NCBI GenBank assembly: GCA_029582155.1
Contig: CM055909.1
Span: forward strand, 22,527,347-22,591,346
Source: Panopea generosa
Lineage: Eukaryota > Mollusca > Bivalvia > Adapedonta > Hiatellidae
DNA: 64,000 nt
Reading direction: 5' to 3'
How positions within the stretch are numbered: the first letter of the stretch is position 1; each line of letters opens with the position of its first letter. The notes under the pieces were generated by a model. It ran no database searches. It was not told where the DNA came from and worked only from the letters and a program-made list of their open reading frames with translations. The translations under genes and the position numbers were made by a program. This document shows, one piece after another, positions 57,030 through 64,000 of this stretch.

Positions 57030-60000
57030 ATTGTTAAACTCTGGGGATGTGATTTGTTGGCCAAAAGAGTTTTGACATTGTATAAAAGCATAAAAATATT
57101 TTTTTGCTTTTGAAACTTATTTAAAAACATACGTTAGATAAGAACTTTTGTAGATAGTTTAATAATATAAACAGGTGTGCGTACGTGGGTGCGTGCGTGC
57201 GTGCGTGTGCAAGCATGTAGAAACATCTAACATATAGTCAAATAAACTCTCACAATTATTCTATCTATCATGGTCAACTATATAATTATCTAAGGTTGAA
57301 ATTTGGATTTTCAAGCTAATGTCTGAGACTTTTCTCAAGAACAGTTGGTGACTATGGCCTCTGAGCTGCAATCTGTAATTCTAGTGATACAGAAGTTGGG
57401 GTTCATTATATTTTAATTTGTGAACCTAACTGTTGTAATTCGGGGTGAATAAAACATTCACGTTTACGTTATCGAAATTAAACAACATATATTTCACCGA
57501 ATGGACACGGGTGTGTGGTTTTATCATGAATGCCATTTTTAGCACTCATGGGTAAAAGATAAATTGCTATTTCACCAAAATCAGCAAGTGTTATTTGATG
57601 ATCGAAAACAGGGATAAAGCAATTTAAAATTTCACTATAAACAGTGAAATATTAATAATAGTTCACTGAGAAATATCTATAAATCATCAAAAAGCATAAA
57701 AACAGTTATTCGACAGTTTTAAAAACCTTTTTGTTTCTGTAAATGAAGTATAAATTGATATCGGATACGTATAAAGAAATATTGCTGGTTCCAGTGAAAT
57801 CAAGTGGACACGTGGTATGGTCACGAGCGGTAAGTCACAAGTGTGCAGCATGCCAAATGCAGTGGTCCATGAGTGAAATGTATTTTATATTTTTTCTTAT
57901 TTTTAGTTTATGATAAAAAATAGCGAAATTACCATTCATAAATAAAATACCATCAAAATTAATTCGTTGAGAAATCTTTATCATAAAATAAATAGTGGTT
58001 TCTTGTGGGGTTTTTTCGTCATAGTATATACAAATTATAATCACATACAATCATAAAACAGCAAATCATCCACTATATGACTATGTGAAGAGTTGTGAGA
58101 GACTGAGGGGTATGATTTCTCTGATAAATTCATAAGTAGTCAACATTAAACATTTTCGTTTTTTGCAAAGACAATATTTCCATGAAATTAATTTACATAA
58201 ATAAAAATGTATGAAAGAATTTGAGCTACAGTCATTAATCTTGAGCCAGATATACCCATACATATACATACGAATCGCTACAAAAGTGCATAAAAAACAT
58301 GCCATTGTTAAAGGGAATGTATCGCGGGGAAAATGCTATAAATGTTTTAAATAAATAAAAAATAATTTTTTGACAAGTCTGACAAGTTTATTGCCATTAA
58401 TTCCAAAAGGTCTGAGACCCATAAGGAATAGTCACATATATATGATTGCAAATATGGCAACACAATCAAATAAACATCATATAACATAAATATATACGAT
58501 ATCGTAAAGCACTTAATATAATTATAAAAAACAAATATGCAGATTTGATTTTCAGGCTTTGTTCTACTGTATAGATGTTTATAAAGAAAATAAAACTGTG
58601 ACAAAATTTATAGTATTAGACTTAACAAACAAGTCGTGCAATATGAGTTTGTAGGTAAAATCTATATCCATTTGATCATGTCCGATATCGAAACATACAT
58701 AACATGCATCTCAGTATCATAAATAAATAAAATCAGAATGGTTTGGTACATCAAACACGTGACAAAATCGATGTTTCAGTCGGAGTGGTAAACTTGAGAC
58801 GAAATCCCCATTCTCAGTGAAAATAGACCGCACTTGAATACTGCTTTACGACCTTCTTATCGTCATTCGGACTCGTTCTAAGATGAAACAAAGTTTACAA
58901 AGTATAAACCTGTATGACAGATCAAATTGAAATCTAAATGATATCCCGTGACCCATTTAATACGACACAAAATATGTTGTCATTTTAAGCGTGAAATATA
59001 TTTTAGTCTAACCTAGACGCGTAGCCCAAGTTAAGAAACCCCTTTTTAATATATCATTTTGGCATGTTTTAATAGATATCATTTTGGCAATACGGGATCA
59101 ATGAGTATATATATGTATGATATATTAGGGGAAAAAATGTATTCCCTTTATATCACTGAGATTTTGAAAACTGCACCAGCCAGGGAATATATTGCCATCT
59201 CGTAAGCGCTTATTCAAAATGTTTTAAGAAACTAGTTACCATCTCAAATCGGATCTGCTATGACCTGATTAACAACCATTGCTCAGTTGTAATAAACATG
59301 AATTCCAGTAGAATAGGAACAGCGCAAAATTAACATAACAAACGTGCAGTAATAAAATATAAGTATCAGTCTTTATACGTGTGTGTTTATATACACGTGC
59401 AGTCAGTTTATTTTTGAAATTCATTTTTTTTAATTCATTTCAGTTTTAGCAATCGTCAATATATTGCCTTGGTCCATTTACAAAAATGTTCATAGAAATA
59501 TGGTTAAGACACAAGTTTGTACATGAATATAAATTAAACAAACAATACAGTTAATATAGTATGAAATATTTAAAAAAAAACAATTATGTCTAATGTAGAT
59601 AAGTTCTTTATTATAATTTGAAATATTTACCGACTTGTTTTTATTCTAAGTCAACATAATATATGTGAATTTATTCAATGCAGGTATTGACATATGGGCC
59701 AGATATTTATTATGAATATTAATGATGCCCACTGGTCAATTTGTTACGTAGGTAACCTAGGTTATATAATACAAACAGCTTCTAAAATAGTTTAGGAAAG
59801 CCAAAATTAGCGAACATATTCTGGTACATAAATAACGGGCTATCGGCATAGCATTTTAAAATGCCAGTTTTTGTCTAACCCAATAGTGTATAATATGGGG
59901 TTTAATTTCACCAAACTTTTGGATTCTAGATTTAAGAAATTGAATGTCACGTTTGAACTAATTTAATAAGAAATTATTAACATTCACTTGTAAAAACATT

Positions 60001-60680
60001 CAATTTTAACGAAACTTTAACAGCAAATGACTGAAAAATAACATGTTTTTTTTTTTATTAAAAGAGTGTTAAAATAGTGACTTGTTTAAGTTGTGATTTT
60101 TATTTTGAGTTTAAGACTCCAAAAACTTACACGATGCCCAGAACCGAATTTCACGGACATTTACTAAGTGTTTTACACTTAATGCCGTCCTTAAAAATGT
60201 TTGTTTGCCGTGCTCCTACCTACCCACTCAGATTGCAGCTACCCAAATGTTTATTGACTTTGGCATTGGCATTGTTATTTTTTTAATGACTTATGTCCAT
60301 TTTGTTCAAAACTGAGTGTACACAATTTGGCTAAGAAAAAATAGCTACCTTTCCACCCACATACACAAACCAACAAACAAACGATTGTTTAAGAATGGCC
60401 TAAACTGTTTATGTATCATTAACATTTAAGTTTCTTTTACTTAAATCTGGATCCATTTCTGCTAAGTTTTAAGTATTCAAAACTACTCTGCTAATGTTTG
60501 TGAGGCGCTTGTTATTGGCTAGATTTTATAAAAAACAGAAATGTGGTCTGAAGCGCTATACTGATATTGCTATATATTACAATACATCCTATGTATTGTA
60601 ATTTACAATTTTGCAAGTTTCAATACATTGTGGTTAGCTATATGTTGATATTTTAAGCAATTTAATGGCGTACAAACCAA
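57030..60680. other. Long AT-rich non-coding stretch
   Basis: (GTGC)n-like tract at about 57180-57212, a hairpin-prone TTTCACTATAAACAGTGAAA at about 57630, and a 12-base palindrome TAACCTAGGTTA near 59755. Chance frames only; no gene called. Confidence 0.45.
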
Positions 60681-60689
60681 TAGCACAAA

Positions 60690-61060
60690 TGGGGCAGTGT
60701 ATTACAATATGACTGTATTACAATACACGAATTGTATAGTGTATTACAATATGACTGTATTACAATACACGAATTGTACAGTGTATTACAATATGACTGT
60801 ATGACAATACACGAATGGTGCAGTGTATTTCAATACGTATTACAATACACGAATGGTGCAATATATTGCAATATGTATTACAATACACGAATGGTGTAAT
60901 ATATTGCAATATGTATTACAATACATGAATGGTGCAATATATTTAGATATATATTAAAGTACACGAACGGTGCTTTATATTACATTATGTATTACAATAC
61001 ATGAACGGTGCAATTTATTGCAATATGTATTACATTGCATGAATGGTGCAACGTATTACA
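60690..61060. repeat. 38-42-base minisatellite, about 9 copies
   Basis: Units contain TATTACAATACACGAATGGT and GCAATATATTGCAATATG. The first three units are longer, with an inserted ATGACTG. Confidence 0.9.
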
Positions 61061-61064
61061 TTAC

Positions 61065-61900
61065 GACCATGGCTGCATGGTTATACCTCCAATAGAAACA
61101 TTAAATAATAGATAATCATTCAATCAAAACGGTACAAAGAAAAACTTGATGCATATTATTAGGTAGTAAAAAGTAACTATAAGATATAGAGATATAAGCC
61201 ATAGCTCTTATGTATCATGCTGTCAATGCTCCGCCGGTTCACATATTGCAAAATGAATAAGAGTTCATTCAAAAGAAGAAGAAAAAAACAAGAAAGAAAT
61301 AGCGGTGACTTAAAATAGAAATAAAAAATAATCAATATAATGAAATTAATTAGTTGTTTTTTTATAGCAAATGTAAATAATATTTGTATTGCTTCAGATT
61401 AATACAAAACTGACATAACAGAGCAATCGGAGAAAAACGAACATAAATTGTATTGACTTATACAATGGTGTGTCTCATCAAATGAATATAATTAATTAAA
61501 CCTTTTATTGTATATGATCAAAGAATTATTTATAAAATTGTTTGTAATTTTAGCAGGTTTAATATATAAGATAAATACATTCCCCTAGGCCTGTAGAATT
61601 TATTAAATACGCGTTGAATCTTATTTTTAGAAACATCAATTCTGCGTTTGCATGTAAATAATTGCAGTCAGAAAGTCACTGTTCCCCATACGGCATATAA
61701 TTGCATTTTTGCATTTAATTGCAATCTATTAATTATTTATAAATAATTATAAGAGGGAAAACTCCTTTTTTCGCCTTTTAAAGGTACCCCAATAAACGTC
61801 AACATTCCGTCTTTATTATTGTGATATCCTTGCTGGATATTTGAAATGCAGACCGGTTAAGTATGCAATTAGCGATTATATGCAGTTTAAACTCGTTTAG
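61065..61900. other. AT-rich non-coding stretch
   Basis: Nothing recognised. Confidence 0.45.
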
Positions 61901-62175
61901 GTAAAGCGTCAATTTTCACAAAAACTCCCCCCGTAATTACCCCCTGTCGTATACCCATGTTGCAAGTTTTATCATTCATTTCGCTCCGCTATTTTATTTC
62001 GTCGGCACTCAAGCGCTGTAAATGCTAATCGGCGCATAAATTACTGCGCAGTCACGTGACCAGACCACTTGTAAATGTGTAGCATTCGTCTATGTGTATT
62101 GGGTGTTTATTTGAATACACGGCCGGTTATTTACCAGTCCGGATTAACGATCGATACTGACCACTGGGAATAACG
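61900..62175 (+). promoter_or_regulatory. Candidate promoter and spliced first exon
   Basis: CpG dinucleotides become visibly denser here than in the surrounding kilobases. TGCGCA at 62045 directly precedes the palindromic E-box GTCACGTGAC at 62051-62060. ATTGG (an inverted CCAAT box) follows near 62098, and TAACG followed by GTAAGTCAG at 62175/62176 is a near-consensus donor. Together these suggest a non-coding first exon of a gene running off the right edge. No downstream exon is visible to prove it. Confidence 0.35.
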
Positions 62176-62179
62176 GTAA

Positions 62180-63285
62180 GTCAGTCAATTGTTTTAGCTT
62201 ACACGTTAAAAATACAAGTTTTCTTCGTTCGTGTTTTATGTTTTTATTATTTGTACGATAGGCCTACTTATACAAACTGAACATATCGAAACAAATATGG
62301 CCGTCAGATATCTTAAGCGCGATGAAGGTTTGTGTGTGACTTAACGGTACGCTTGTTTGTGCGGTTTATGCATGGCTTGTTGTTTGTTTTGACGGTCTGT
62401 GGTGTAAGCGTTTAAGGAAATATCGTGGTCAGTTCTGTTATACATGCAGACGGCGTGAACTTTTAGCCCCGCACAAACAATAACAAAACCACGGCTAGGT
62501 CATATCGGGTGAATGTGCGCCGTAATGCAAACAGATCTCGTTGCGAAAACGTGACTATTGATTAAAAAAAACTCGCACTGTAGTTGCCACGTTTATCATA
62601 TGTATGTATAGGATTGAAAACATTAAAACTATCATCTCAAAACACTGTGTTAATTTTCTTTTTTGACTATTTAATTAAAAATCTCATCATTTCATTTTGT
62701 TTTGAAATTCTTAATACAATCTTTCAACACGCGGTTTCGTTATTGCGACCGACGCCTACTTTGAATCCCCGATATTTTTATTTTAACAGAACCGAAAACA
62801 TAGTCAACTTAATAATTATATTATGTTTTAGTATGTGAAATATTTTACGTTCTGAATGGACAACTCATTCTCATTGATTCGTGTTTGCCGTGTAATTGCC
62901 TTACACACCAGACACGTAATTTTAAAAATATGTTAAATTGGTACATTGGCCCATGTAGGGATTTGGAAGTAGCCCTCAATCCCGAATATCGGTTCGTTTG
63001 CAATCTTAAGTCTACTAAAACACTAACATTTCAGAAACATTTCACGCCTTTCTTATACTAACATTTATTTAAAATGTGTGTATTTTTTTTTAAACGTTGA
63101 CCTTGGCAAAAACAGAGCGATTTGAAAACAGCTTTCATTGCCGATTTTTTTCGCTTGTTGCGTTAAGACTAAATATTAGACGGCATTTATGGGTACATTC
63201 TAACTATTGTTGCTAAATAATGATAAATACAAAATACGGCTACCCGGAATAGCCGTTGCTGATTAATCCTTAGTTGGCTTCATTT
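62180..63285. other. Possible first-intron sequence
   Basis: Still CpG-containing to about 62560, then AT-rich. An 84-codon frame at 62584 is unsupported. Confidence 0.35.
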
Positions 63286-63289
63286 TTAT

Positions 63290-63990
63290 CAACATATATA
63301 ACAACAAGTATATACATACCATATGTAACAACAATTATATGCATACCATATGTAACAACAGGTATAAACATATCATATGTAACAATAGGTATATACATAC
63401 CATATGCAACAACAGGTATATTCATACCATATGTTACAACAAGTATATACATAACCTATGCAATTACAGGTATATACATACCATATGTAACAACAGGTAT
63501 ATACATACCATATGTAACAACAGGTATATACATATCATATGTAACAACAGGTATATACATACCATATGTAACAACACATATATACATACCATATGTAACA
63601 ACACGTATTTACGTACCATATGTAACAACAAGTATATACGTGCACATATCATATGTAAAAACATGTATATACATACCATATGTAACAACAAGTATATTCA
63701 TACCATATGTAACAACAAGTATATACATACCATATGTAACAACAAGTATATACATACTATATGTAACAAGTATATACATACCATATGCAACAAGTATATA
63801 CATACCATATGTAACACATATATACATATACATACAGAAAGTGTACACATATATACAACACAAAATACATACATAACAGCACGTATATACATATGTAACA
63901 ACACTCACATATACACAACACGTATATATATATGCCATATCCAGTATATACATATATACAACAAGTATATACACATCATATATAACAACA
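63290..63990. repeat. 27-bp minisatellite, about 25 copies, reaching the window edge
   Basis: The unit is AACAAGTATATACATACCAT then ATGTAAC. The period is a multiple of three, so a 200-codon frame (repeat TTGIYIPYV) is open without being a gene. The right end is cut by the window. Confidence 0.93.
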
Positions 63991-64000
63991 AATGTATACA

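Noticed and set aside
63274..63876. A 200-codon frame repeating TTGIYIPYV
   Set aside because: A 27-base repeat read in frame; the opposite strand is also open. There is no independent coding evidence.

Overview
The window reads as repeat-rich nuclear DNA from an animal, most likely a marine mollusc and probably a bivalve. It is AT-rich, and its one clear gene is split by spliceosomal introns. It holds several tRNA-derived SINE families, decayed LINEs, MITE-like elements with long terminal inverted repeats, and many minisatellite arrays. The organism call rests on the mix of repeats and their resemblance to families I associate with bivalve genomes; no single base proves it.

The only gene I can support fully is a C2H2 zinc-finger protein on the + strand: four coding exons between 34997 and 44458 and a 695-residue product. 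It has two fingers in its N-terminal half, an acidic lysine/glutamate-rich middle with three SUMO-consensus lysines, and seven C-terminal fingers. Exon phases match at every junction. A 5' leader segment from 34835 carries two short uORFs, and a polyadenylation signal lies at 44526. Its introns are packed with SINEs and MITEs.

Layout. 1-4.7 kb: degenerate tandem repeats, two SINEs with visible target-site duplications and a 150-bp foldback. 4.7-7.6 kb: a large 33-bp minisatellite. 7.7-16.9 kb: SINEs, LINE remnants, and a ~180-bp repeat family carrying TGACCTTGA (nuclear-receptor type) motifs. 17.2-22 kb: 49-bp and 58-bp minisatellites. 22-27.3 kb: SINEs, an interspersed element and tRNA-like sequences. 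31.7-33.7 kb: an inverted-repeat-bounded element enclosing a broken LINE. 34.8-44.5 kb: the zinc-finger gene. 44.6-47.4 kb: 50-bp and mixed 32/19-bp arrays. 48-64 kb: mostly non-coding, with two MITEs (52.4 and 55.9 kb), further arrays (54, 60.7 and 63.3 kb), a possible first coding exon at 49068 and a possible promoter with a spliced leader near 62.1 kb.

Four exon-like segments on the minus strand (about 4.0, 10.3, 20.4 and 22.2 kb) share sequence and are bracketed by splice-like signals. They may be a decayed duplicated gene or an unnamed repeat, and are the least explained feature here. I see no bacterial genes, CRISPR arrays, rRNA or confidently functional tRNA.
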